DNA from: Heliocidaris tuberculata
Taxonomy: Eukaryota > Echinodermata > Echinoidea > Camarodonta > Echinometridae
Assembly (NCBI GenBank): GCA_025618425.1
Contig: CM046832.1
Span: 20,575,917 to 20,639,916 of the forward strand
Reading direction: 5' to 3'
DNA: 64,000 bases
A model generated the notes under the pieces. The model saw only the letters and a program-made list of their open reading frames with translations, was not told where the DNA came from and searched no databases. Of the stretch, positions 11,635 to 23,100 are shown piece by piece (positions within the stretch are counted from its first letter, which is position 1; the number at the start of each line of letters is the position of its first letter). The position numbers and the translations under genes were made by a program.

Positions 11635-11991
11635 CTTCCTCCGCTCTCTAACATCCAATCTTTTTACACTCGTTGGGCGAGGCTTGCTTGTAAAGATTTT
11701 GTGGGAGAATATGGTTGGTACTGCGTCGGGCTTTAGAAGCTTCCTGGGTTTGTATCCCAGGCACACGGCTTGTCGGTTGGTCTCGAACGCCGAAACGTCA
11801 AAATGGTCTTCACAGACCACTCGAAAACGGGAATAAATGTACGTTTTCACGTTGAATTTGGTTGTTCCAATGTTCCTTATCCATACAGCACACCTTTCTC
11901 TATCCTTCTTCGGATCAGGGATGGCAAAAAAGGATTTTCCCGGACAATTTTCACGACGATTCGAACAGTAAATCGCCTGGCACATTGGCAT
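11635..11991 (-). CDS. THAP-domain protein, first coding exon (partial gene)
   Basis: ATG at 11991 begins MPMCQAIYCSNRRENCPGKS. The C2CH signature of a THAP zinc finger is complete: C4 and C9, W near residue 37, CEDHF giving the C-x2-H pair, and the terminal AVPTIF box. THAP domains are P-element-type DNA-binding modules used by transposases and by host transcription factors. After 119 codons there is a GTAAAA donor in phase 0; without splicing the frame stops at 11605. No downstream exon was found at lower coordinates. The start codon lies in a perfect 26-bp hairpin. It may be a real gene fragment or part of a mobile element. Confidence 0.75.
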
Positions 11992-12033
11992 TTTTGCAAT
12001 CGTGGAGTTGCAAAAATGCCAATGTGCCAGGCG
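11974..12033. repeat. Perfect 26-bp inverted repeat over the THAP start codon
   Basis: CGCCTGGCACATTGGCATTT plus TTGCAA (11974-11999) is exactly inverted at 12008-12033, with an 8-nt loop. The left arm holds the THAP ATG and its first codons (MPMCQA); the right arm carries the same codons on the opposite strand. Confidence 0.95.
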
Positions 12034-12810
12034 CATATAGGCGAATATATCGTCTACTTTTACGGACGCGTAACGCACACGCATTGAGTGGTGGAAACCA
12101 TAGACGTATTATAGAAACTCAAAGTGCTGCAATGACGTCACAGCTTTGGCCGACCCGAGCTAATTTGCGTATCGACATGTGGCAAAAACATACTTTTTAT
12201 ATCAAAATATGCGCACTTGTAGGCTGTTCAAAAATTACAATTTCGATACTGATTAGTTCCTAGGGACATGATGCAGAACAACATAATTTTTCAAAAATTG
12301 TCAATGGCGTCTTTCTTTAAAAGAGTGATTCAATGCTTGACATGTATGGGTAACTGAAAAAGAGAAACTCTCAAGCTTTCACCTCATCAACTACATTTGG
12401 TATATAATGGTTTGCTCATTAAATATCAATTTTTTTTGGGGGGGGGTTACTCTTGTTTCCTTTTTTGGCATATAAATATGGGAACAGGGAAAAATATTCC
12501 TCGATCCGAATACTCTTCTCCTTTTGTTTAAAGAAACATTGTAAAGTCATACATTCAAGAAAGATATATATCATCCAAATGAAATAAGTAATTAATTTTA
12601 AGAAATCGTAACTGATTATGGTATATCAGCAGGCTTACAATACATTCCTGACGAAGAAAATCAAGCAACATATATAGATTTTCTCCATTCCTCAATCTTA
12701 AAATTATTGTTTAAATTCTTATGGGCACTTTAAAGGACACCATCAAATCATGCTGAGTTTGTTGACCTTTATTGGTCGCAGAGTAGTGGTCGCCAAAGTC
12801 AACTCAATTA
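12034..12810. other. Intergenic, no gene seen
   Basis: AT-rich with a G run near 12440. No coding or repeat structure that I can support. Confidence 0.5.
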
Positions 12811-13080
12811 AATGTATACCGTACTTGAACGCGTACAGATACGGTATAATAATTACGATCGATCGGTGTGCATGCATGTACTTACTGTATTCTGCATCTG
12901 CCGGTGTGACGGCAGATACGGTTCAGTGGCAGATTCGGTATTTAGTACTGAATCCACCGCCGGCTATCGTTACCGTCGGCAGATATCGTTCTAGAACTGA
13001 ATAAACCACCGGTGGATTCTGTGACTGAAACCGAATCTGCCGGAAAACAAATCTGCCGCTACACCAGCCAGACTATAGGC
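12811..13080. repeat. Cluster of inverted TCTGCCG motifs
   Basis: ATACCGTACTTG and CAGATACGGTAT form a short hairpin at about 12817-12846. TCTGCCG or CGGCAGA recurs about six times in both orientations from 12893 to 13060. It may be the remains of a TIR element; no clear ends. Confidence 0.4.
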
Positions 13081-13950
13081 CAGTGTTACAGTGCTCAGCG
13101 TCCTCCCAGTGCTGCTTGTCTCCCCTAGTGCTACGCGTCCCCCCTATGATCAGCTTAGAGCAGGGCTGTTCCCTTCCAGGATTGCCTGATTACTGGCACT
13201 TAGTCTTACTCTTACTCTGTCTCTTACTTACGACTTAGTTCAAAATATTATATTCGTAAGTCTCACACCAATTCATTTCAGTCAATCAAAAATGTCACTT
13301 ATAGCGGAAAAGTCAAACTCGCCTTCTCTCTATCTCTCTCTCCCCCTTAGTGGTTGGAATATTTCGTGGGTCAAACTGTCACATACGTACATACAAGACC
13401 GTAGTTTTGCAATCGTTAAACCGCTTCTCCTGTGTGAAGGGAAGGGGACGTGTAGCTCTAAGGGCTGGTGCTCGGCTCCAGCAAATTGTATCTTCCATGC
13501 AGATTTAGGGGAGCCGAGGCACTCGGATCCACTCAGATCCACTCAGATCCAGCAAATTGTGAACAGGGGGACGCTGAGCACTGCCACACTGCGTACCAGC
13601 CCAGGCCGAGGGTCTCGTCTTGGCGGATTGGAAGAAATTTGGTAGATGCCAGAGAGGCCTACGGCGAATAATATATAAGTAGTCTATCAATGTCAACATT
13701 ATTTCAGGCCTCTTTCAGACTAAATGATTTCCTTCTTCAAACTTGCAAGACCCTGACAATGAAAACTACTAATCCTAAATCTACTAGTACCAGGATCGCT
13801 AGCCTCATCCAAGTTACCCTTCAGCCGGCCTAGCTCAGTAGTGCTAATTGCTAGTGCCATGCTCTCTATGAACTATGACTATAAGAGAACCCTCACCAAA
13901 TGAAGAAATAAATAAATAAATACATGTATATCCAAGGAGATCTGAAAGCC
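13081..13950. other. Intergenic, no gene seen
   Basis: Mixed-composition sequence with a short tandem ATCCACTCAG around 13525-13550. No gene supported. Confidence 0.45.
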
Positions 13951-14095
13951 CAGGGCCTCGTCTTATAAAGAGTTGTGATTGATTCAAATCGATCACAAGT
14001 CCTATCAATTGCAAATTGATAGGTACAGAGTTGCGATTGATATCAATTGCAAGTTATTTGCAATCAATTGCAACTCTTTATAAGACGGGGCCCTG
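13951..14095. mobile_element. MITE, 145 bp
   Basis: TIRs CAGGGCCTCGTCTTATAAAG / CTTTATAAGACGGGGCCCTG, with internal inverted CAATTGCAA motifs. CAGGG ends fit hAT-like MITEs; the target duplication is not visible. Confidence 0.75.
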
Positions 14096-14761
14096 ATGAG
14101 AAAAAACAGAAAGGAAAGAAATACCGGTACAATACCAAAAATATCCATACACATCTATTTTTTTAAATGTTAATAAAAGCGGCAATCATCTTTATTTACA
14201 TGTACTTCACGTTCACATTCAACAACTGTACAAATGGTGTAAACTGACTCAAAAGCAATGATGATGTATGAATTGCATGAGAGAAAACAGTAAATAGAAT
14301 GAACAGATATTGAAGACCCATATTTATGTAACTATGGTACAATGCCCAGGTAACACACTTCCAAAAAATAATTTTCTCTTTATACAGCCTATTTCAGTAA
14401 AACCACGTACACTTATAAAGCCAGCTAAATACAAAAACAATACACGATGTAACACGGCAATTAACTGTGAGTTTGATACATCAGTTGAACATGTACATGT
14501 ATATCCTCAGTAAAATGTAACTGAATGTAAATGAGAGGAAATTTTGATTGAGCTATATAATAGATGGTGAGTTCTGCAATGTATGTTACATGTCATAAAT
14601 GCATTCACTGTCAATGAAGATGAACTAAGCTGAATGGCACAATGACAGACAAATCTAGTAACACCAGATATTGATTTTAATGTACATGTATTGGCAAAAT
14701 TGCAAAGTTACTCTTATGATGAAAAGAGTATAATGCAAATGTAGGCGGGATAGATCACAAT
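14096..14761. other. Intergenic, no gene seen
   Basis: AT-rich, with several TACATGTA octamers. TTTATT near 14190 would be an AATAAA signal for a minus-strand transcript, but the distance from the CFP1 stop is large, so I do not assign it. Confidence 0.4.
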
Positions 14762-14977
14762 CAGAGATGCCAACCTCTCAACACAAAAAAACAGACTGGT
14801 TACCTTAAAAAATCAGATTTTCCATAGAAAAATCAGATTTTCACGAAAAAAATGTGACATGCATTATTAGCACGGTAAATCATGAAAATAAGGACCCAAA
14901 AGTGTTCACGAACATCTACTGATAAAAAAACTGAATCATAAAAACTGTTAAAGTGTCTCACTTTTCATTCAATCTGC

Positions 14978-15013
<36 letters not shown>

Positions 15014-15992
15014 AAGTGCCTCTTTCATGTTTACTGTTATTGTGGGTGTGGGTGTGTGTGTATGTGAGTGTAAGGTTGGGTGAAGCCTTGGATATGCATG
15101 TGTTTAACTGAAGAGACTAAATTTGCTTTTTATACCATTCACAAATATAGTACACTATCACACCATGGTGGTTTTTCTCATACCTTAAAAATAAAAGAAG
15201 TGTTTTGAAAACGCAGAAGTACATATAATTTACGTTTCATTTTGGGGGAGTCTAAATTTGGTAAGATTGTGCCATTCATCTACTCAAATATACTGTGAGA
15301 TGAATTTATCATCAAATATTACATGTAGTATTCAAATAAATGATGATAAGTAAAGTGTTTCCAAAAATGAAATTTCTTTAAATAAGCAGCTAAGTGAGGC
15401 ATTTACTGCCAGACTCCTCCCCCGAAGTTCAGGCAGCCGAGGCTGTTGAGAACAGCTCAGAGTACCGGCGGCGTCATGACGGAGTACTGGCGAATAGAGA
15501 ATAATTTCAAAGGTTTTGAACTAAATGCAGAGAAAATAGGGACAAACAAAGTCCAAAAATACAGTTTCTGACAATTTCTGTTCTGAAAAATGTCACGCAC
15601 GACCAAAATCAGCCTTGGAATTTAGGGGTGAGCTCGGTGAAACCGCGAGTTTGAGTGCACATGCAGCACAAATGCATCGCAGTACGGTGGGTGCCACTCC
15701 TAATACTGACACGGGGGTACTTAAGACAAAATAATGTGAGACAAATACGACTTCTATATAATTGTATCGGCGATAAAATACCCCTGTCACAATCGCTTTC
15801 TTAAAGAGGTTTCCCCGGTGAGAAAAGTGCGATAAACTCCCAAAATGAGGTTTAGATTGTTTTATTTTTCAAAGAAAAGAAGAAGGGTAAAAAAATCGGG
15901 AAATCGTATTTTTTATAGGCAATATCGTATTGTCGTATTTTACTGTTTTTATCGTACTAAATACGATAAAATCGTACTAGTTGGCATCTCTG
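14762..15992. mobile_element. TIR element, 1231 bp
   Basis: Ends CAGAGATGCCAAC / GTTGGCATCTCTG with a 6-bp flanking repeat CACAAT (14756-14761 and 15993-15998). Terminal AAATCAGATTTT and AAATCGTATTTT runs face each other. A pure A run lies at about 14985-15011. No coding sequence found; superfamily unknown. Confidence 0.75.
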
Positions 15993-16909
15993 CACAATGA
16001 TACTTCAGAAGAGTTGAGTCATTATTTCAAACTCCAAATAAAACTTATTTCTCAAATGATGAGGGCTGCAAAAACTACTTGATCACTTCATATGATGGCC
16101 AAAATGTGTTGACAAGAAAAAACAATTGCACATATTTTTAATACATGGATAGGGGCATGTGTAACTAATGTTTTGGCAATGTTGCATGACACAATCGCCC
16201 AGTCAGAGAAGTGGAATTGTGGAAATACATGTAATTATTTACAGCACACTGTGAAAAATACAAATCCTGCAAATCCAGCAATACAACTGGTTTAATATAA
16301 CCTACCGAATCTCTAAAATTTTCAGCAATATAATCAAGTTCCATTTCATCAACATTTCCCTCTATAATACAACATATCTACTCCCATGAGATATAAACTT
16401 TTGTTTTTTTATGGGTGGATCGACAAGTTACTACTTCGAGGTTTAAATCAAACTTGTAAACAGTGCTCAAACTGTTTTGGATCATTAAGTTTGGCAATAA
16501 GTTGAATACTCACTTGCCGGCACAAATATATATTTTATTATTTACATTGCATTTTTAAAACTGGAAGTAACAACTTAAAAAAAAAGTAGAGTTTACAGCT
16601 TCCACTCAAAAGGAGTTAACACTGTGATGCAATTTGAACATGAGCTTGTCTTATCACTAGAAGACCTGTTTATCGTAGGTATGTCAAGTTTTCTTACTTC
16701 AGACATATATGCTCAACACTCTGGATTACTCAAGTTGCAAGCAATATATATATATATCTTTCACTGGATACCGCTTTTCAGAGAGACACACAACAATGCG
16801 GTTCATTCCGTCATAATAGCGCAACCTACGTACGGGAGACACAACCTACGTATGGGAGACACGGGTACAAAGAAAAAATACAGAGTGTCTCCCTATTACA
16901 CCAGTTTTG

Positions 16910-16951
<42 letters not shown>

Positions 16952-17139
16952 GCATAATTCAGCTTCTTTCTTTTGGTCTGAACGAAACAGATATGTACAT
17001 GTACACACCATTATGAATAATAAGGTATTCTAGTTAATGTCTCTACCAATCAATATACAAACATTGATGTTGTCCAGATCCAGTTTGAGTTTTAAAAATC
17101 ATTTGAGGGCTAAACAAACTGCAATGGTCTAGGTATATA
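15993..17139. other. Intergenic, no gene seen; (AT)n microsatellite
   Basis: (AT)n at about 16914-16949 and short GGGAGACAC/GTGTCTCCC inverted motifs at 16830-16895. No gene seen. Confidence 0.5.
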
Positions 17140-18440
17140 ATAACAGAAGTGATCCATGGTTTCCAACAGTTCTTCCACATCATACTACCTTGGGCAAGAG
17201 AACTTGTTAGGTATCACAACTGTTCCTACTTGACAGATAACTTACCTAATACTGATATAAACAGACTTGCCTGATCACAAGACTATTCTGGTCAGTTCAA
17301 ACAACAATTTGAAGTTGTACACCAATCTCTGATATAAATGTGTCTGTCTTGGACGACCAATACTCTACAGTTTCATCACCTTGTTGATACCAAGGGCTTT
17401 GTCTGAACATTCCGATTGTCCGAGCTGGCTCTGACATTAATCTGAGGTTAGTAACTGATCCATAGGCCATCAGGAGAAAATCTCTGTCTTTGGCTATTCC
17501 AACTTGGCAGTATCATCACATTGTTTTTAGTACACAGAGCATTGTACCACACTGACTTTGCCAACTCTATAATTGATATGAGGTTGTCAATTGAGCTATC
17601 AAAAATAATCTTGGACTTGGCCATTAACTTTTTGAGAGTTTGATAATGTAACTTTGATATGAAGATATTTGTCAGATCATGCTGATTGCCCTAGTAAGAC
17701 ATTGCATCAATCTGAGGATTTCAACCATTCTATGAGATAAATGTCTCTGTCTTGTAATGATTCTATGAGACAAGTTCATCAATTTGTTGATAAGAGCACA
17801 TCCAGTGATCTCCAAGACTATCCAGTTAAGATCGATTGCATCATAACTGATCCATGAGATATAACTCTTTTCATGAGAACCATTTCCTATATCTGATCTT
17901 ACCAGCTTCGAAGCCTTTCAACTTCTACAGTTCTTCCTTGACAGCTGCATCTGCTTGTCAATGTTAAGGAACCCGACTATCCTCATTAGGTCTAACATCA
18001 TTTTGAGGTTGTCAACTACTGGGGTATAGTCCCTGTCTTTGACACTCCCTACTTGACAGCTGTATCTGCTTAATAATGTGAAGGAACCAGAATGTCATAA
18101 TGAGCTCAAACATCAACTTGAGATTGTCAACTAATTCACAAGATAAAGTCTTTGATTTTGACAGCTTCTACTTGACAGCTGCATCAGTTTGTTGATGTGA
18201 AGGAGCCTGACTGTCCGGGTTGTCTCTAAAATCATTTTGAGGCAAACAACGGCTCCACCAGAGTAGAGTCTTTGTCTTGTTCCGACTTGACAGCTGCATT
18301 TGTTTGATAAATGTGAAGGTGGCAAACTGTCCCTGGTAACTCAAAAATCAAATTGAGATTGTCAACTTATTCACAAGATAAAGTCTTTGTCATGGACAGT
18401 TCCTACTTGACAGCAGCATCTGTTTGTTGATGTGAAGGAA
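17140..18440. repeat. ~120-bp minisatellite at the 3' end of CFP1
   Basis: The anchor CTTGACAGCTGCATCTG recurs at about 17938, 18052, 18171, 18288 and 18407 (spacing 114-119). Each unit also has GATTGTCAACT and AAGTCTTTG blocks. More degraded units extend left to about 17140. The last unit overlaps the CFP1 stop codon and its last ~14 codons. Confidence 0.85.
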
Positions 18441-18561
18441 CCTGTCTCATGAGACTATGATCAATGGTTTGGTGAAGCATCAAGCCTAGCACACCTGCGC
18501 GGTTGGTCATAGCTGTCTTGACATTCCTCTCCTGCTCCAGCAAGTCATCAAGTTTCAACCA
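18403..18561 (-). CDS. CXXC1: CFP1 exon 15: C-terminus and stop
   Basis: Encodes [20 protein letters not shown], then [15 protein letters not shown], the conserved terminal helix of CFP1, followed by a lineage-specific tail ending DAAVK and TAG. The last roughly 14 codons are written in the first unit of the ~120-bp minisatellite that fills the downstream region, so the tail is not conserved with vertebrates. Confidence 0.94.
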   Translation of the reverse strand, partial: WLKLDDLLEQERNVKTAMTNRAGVLGLMLHQTIDHSLMRQVPSHQQTDAAVK

Positions 18562-20618
18562 CTGTGAAATAACAACAAGATAAACATATTTCCCAATGAG
18601 ATTTTCATACACACAGAAACTACTCATGAGCTGACATTTCAAAGGTGATATATGTAATCAACTGAAAGAGTAAAATCATATGCCGATACCGACACCCTCT
18701 CATCTATATCAGAATTGACAGAAACTCTATCAATTTACAATATCGAAGTAGCGGAGTGGATTATTCAAACAAGCCGATTTCCCAAATAGTATGCATGCAC
18801 ATGAACAAAATGTACTTTAGCTAGTAATCAAACAAGTAACTTACAGCCATTACATCTAAACAGTGGAAATTTACCCATTCCTTTTGAAATGATGGCAAGA
18901 GAAGTATTATCCTAATACCGTAAATAACGTTGTATTAACCGCACATTTTTGCTCGTCGGAAAATGTCAAAAGTCAGTGGTGCGGGTAATACGCGATGCTA
19001 GGCTGCAACCAAAAAATTAAGTCATATATCGCCAAAACTGACAATAATCTTTAGGGGTCTAAGGTCCTGTTTATATGCTCCAAGGGAATGCATTTACTGT
19101 TTTGTAAGTCTACATGCTACAAAATATTTTTACAAATTAATTTTGATGACACTGATGTTGAAATTAACAGCCAAACTTGCGTATACAACCCACTAGCAGG
19201 TTCATGCCGTAACACAAACCACGGTGGCAGGGTGCCTTACACTCTCGATGAGGGCTCCCCAAATATAAGTCCACTGACCAAGCAAGGCTTGCAAAGACGT
19301 GACGCTTGTCAAAATAAAGATTCTTGATCGTATCTTAATCACTATCAAAATGAAAGAAAATGCACATTGGTTGAGCTAGTATGCAAATCAATTACTCAAC
19401 CAATGCGCATTGGTTGAGCTGGTATGCAAATTAATTTATGCAAAATCCATGTGCAGAGACTTTTCTCTTATCTTAGCAGAACGTGCAAACTTGCTGGGCG
19501 GCTGGAGCAGGGGAGTGAACCTACCTATGCATGGGTATGAAATGGGGGAAACTTCAAACGTTTTGGGACCGATTATTTTGTTGAAAAACCTTGTGCCATA
19601 GCTCTTCAAACATGGAACTTCTGTGATAGTTCTTGGATTTATCTAGCAATATTTTCTCAAGCAAGGTATCACTTTGCCTTAATCTGTATCCTTGCTGTGT
19701 GTTTTGTGATGTTTTCTTTCATTTTGATGGTGATTAAGATACGATCACGAATCTTTACTTCAACAAGGGTCACGTCTTTGCAGCAAGCCTTATTTTGGTC
19801 AACGACTCCTATTCGAAGAGCTCCCCGACTTTGAAAATGAGTTAAGAAACAGCAAACTACCAATTAAAGTACAATTTTGTTTTACACTTTTCTAAATCAT
19901 TTCTTAATGCTTTTGCCTCTTGATTTAGCTGTTTTGATAAAAACATGACTTGAATTTGGCAAGCATTTTTTTTTTTTTTTTTCTCAGAGGGTTGAAAGTT
20001 GGGGGTGCGGTTAATACATGACAGCGGTTTATACAACGTTATTTACGGTACTCGCAAGACTCTTCTTGTTTCCATGAAAGACTAATTGCTTCATTTGCTC
20101 AATGAATTCTTGTAATCTAGGTCTGTTTCCCTAGTTGATAAACATTCCTACAACATGTTTTATCCAAAATTCACATATCATCATCAGTTCACAAAAATGG
20201 TATTATATTGATATTGACTTCCTTGTTCAAATTTCCCTATTATTAAAAAAAGAAATTAAAACATGATGACTCACCCATCTCACTCTCTCAAGATCAATCT
20301 CTGCTCTTCTCAGCTTCTCCCAGTTATGATGCTTATTACACTTCCTCTTGGGCAGATGGCAGAACTCACCAGTTTCCTTAAATACATTAGCCACGAGAGG
20401 GCAGCCACATACTTCTTTTTCACTGACCTATTGAACACCACCCAAAAAAAGAGAGAGAAAAAAGAAAAGAATACACTTTAAAAAATATTGATCACAACTA
20501 TTGATTGAAAAATTACTAGGCAACGATCAAGAGTAATGAATGAAAAGATACTGCAAAATCTCTGTATACCATACACAGAAAACATAGGGATTGAATGTGA
20601 CTTAAACTTTATCAACCA

Positions 20619-20659
<41 letters not shown>

Positions 20660-22630
20660 CATATACGTGTATATATCATCTTAACATGTGAAACATATAG
20701 AATGTACATTCAAAAAATCTACTCAGTCTTAAAGATAAATGCAACAAGTAAATGATGTGGATGGTAACAGAGAATCTCAATCTAGAAAAGATTATGAGTG
20801 ACACTTTTTCTTTTACAATTATGCTTCTTAAGCCAGTCTTTTCTTTTACAAAACAATATTGAAAATAACAAAATATCCTTATGGCTGCAAAGTTTAATGC
20901 CAAACAAGGCTGAAAGAAAGCAATCCTTCTACCGAAAGCTATACGTGTATTTCTGCCTGATAAAGAACATTATGAACATCAAAGAGTTGATGAATTGTTA
21001 CCTTTGGTTCTTTGGTGTGTTCAGGACATAATACTTTCAGCCTCTTGCAGTAGGTGCTCTGCTGTGCATTGTAGTAATCACAAAACATGGACTCCCTGTC
21101 AAATAAAATATGACCAATGTTACGATGATTGAAGAACATTTCCATGGCGACAGGATAATTAACGCACAATACAGGCACCCTGTCAACTAAAACAGTATCA
21201 AGATCTAGATAATCAGTAACTGTTTCAATAAAAATATGATTATAAACATAAAACATGGAACCCCTGTGAAATATATAAAGATTTAAATCCTTTTCAAAGT
21301 CTTCTGCAATATCTTTAAGATGTCTTATCGTGCCATGTGAGAGCTTGTAATAGGCTGTTACCTTTCATTGTGAAAATCAAGGTTTCTAGTAAAGACAGTT
21401 TCCATATTTCTAGCTAATAATTTGATTGTTGCCATGAGAAATGTTGCGTCAGTTTACCTGTTACTATTACAACGAGAGTGACAACTTACCCAACAATTCT
21501 TGTCTGGTATGCAGATCCATAGGATGTCTGGCTTTCATACTGAAATCATCATTTGTGAATGCAATGAAAGAAAAGTTATTATAATATATGATACAAAAAA
21601 CTCTCCATAAAATTCAAGCAAGACTTCAAAATATGTGAAATTCTACAGCATCATGTAGTGGGAGACTGGGAGTAGGGATAATATGCATGTGATCTTACCT
21701 TGTTGCACAATTAAAAAGTACAATTCACTTTTTAGTAATCTACATACCAAACAAAATTCTTTACTGGAGATTGAACATTTCCTTCAAATCTTGCATTGAT
21801 CAAATGCAATACCTTTATACAGAATGAAATAAATGTTTTCATACAGGCAGGTGAGCTATTCACTGAATATCATGTTCCAAAGTAAGAACATAAATAATTT
21901 AAAATATGGCAATCTTATAGCAACATCAAGCGAAAGTAGCAATCCTTGGCGAAAGTAGCAATCCATAGCACATTAATCAATTCAGCATTCTTCCATACTT
22001 GAACAAAATAAAAATAAAGAATCATTTAAACCCCAAGAAAAATGATTCTATACAAAGAGAGTGGATTGACTGACCTTTCTGAAGCACTTGCTCATATGCA
22101 TGAGAGCCTTGGTTGGATTAATGGAATGTCCACAGGTAACACAGTTGACACTAGCCTCTGCCTCTTCCTCATTGTCCGTGCTCTACATGGCAAACGAAAA
22201 CAGTCCCAATAGACAGTGTTTGGAAGTAACTGCTGCAAATTTTTTACTGATACATATTGCGCACTTATCCACAATTCAGTGATGAAATGTAATGGGTATA
22301 AATCAGCAGAGCTTCGTTTGTTTTACCATTTTCACGAATCACCAATAATGTTGAAAAAAGTAATTGCTGTAGATTATAAGACTCCACACTTGCTTGTTCT
22401 ATTGTACACAATATTTAACACGCAGAATACAAACATTTAATCATAAATACTACTTCTACTTTTTTACCTTTTTTTTCTTATATTTCCTTGGACTTCTCTT
22501 TAAAATTTCTTTTTTAATCTTAATTTGTTTACTCCCATGCATTAACACTATGATAATAAACAAATTATAATTTGACATATCTCTAAAATTGTTCCATCTT
22601 GATTGGTGCACTTCTATTGAGCAATATTTG

Positions 22631-22663
<33 letters not shown>

Positions 22664-23069
22664 GTTTTCACATTATCTGCTTCTCTTTCAAGTGTCATCT
22701 CAACAAAGAGTATTATTTTACAATCAAGTTTTACATGTGTGGTAATAATATTTTTTTTTTTTAATGTACACATCAGTATTACATCTTGTTCCATCCTGAT
22801 TGGTACACTCTTGGCCTTGACGATAATCATCTGAAGTTTCTTGATCTTGTCATCTAGCTCGGCAATCTTGCACTTGACTTTCATCATCTCGTTCCTCATC
22901 TGCTCTAGGCTCTTCTTGTTGTTCTCTTCGGCAACACAAGGGCTCTGCTGCCATTGCTGGATACGCTGGGGAAGGAGCTCAAAGATGCGGCTTGAGGAGG
23001 GGAGAGAGAGTTGGAGATGAGTATTAAAGAGAGTATTGTCAAGGAGAAATACATTTTAAAAAAGAATAT

Positions 23070-23100
<31 letters not shown>

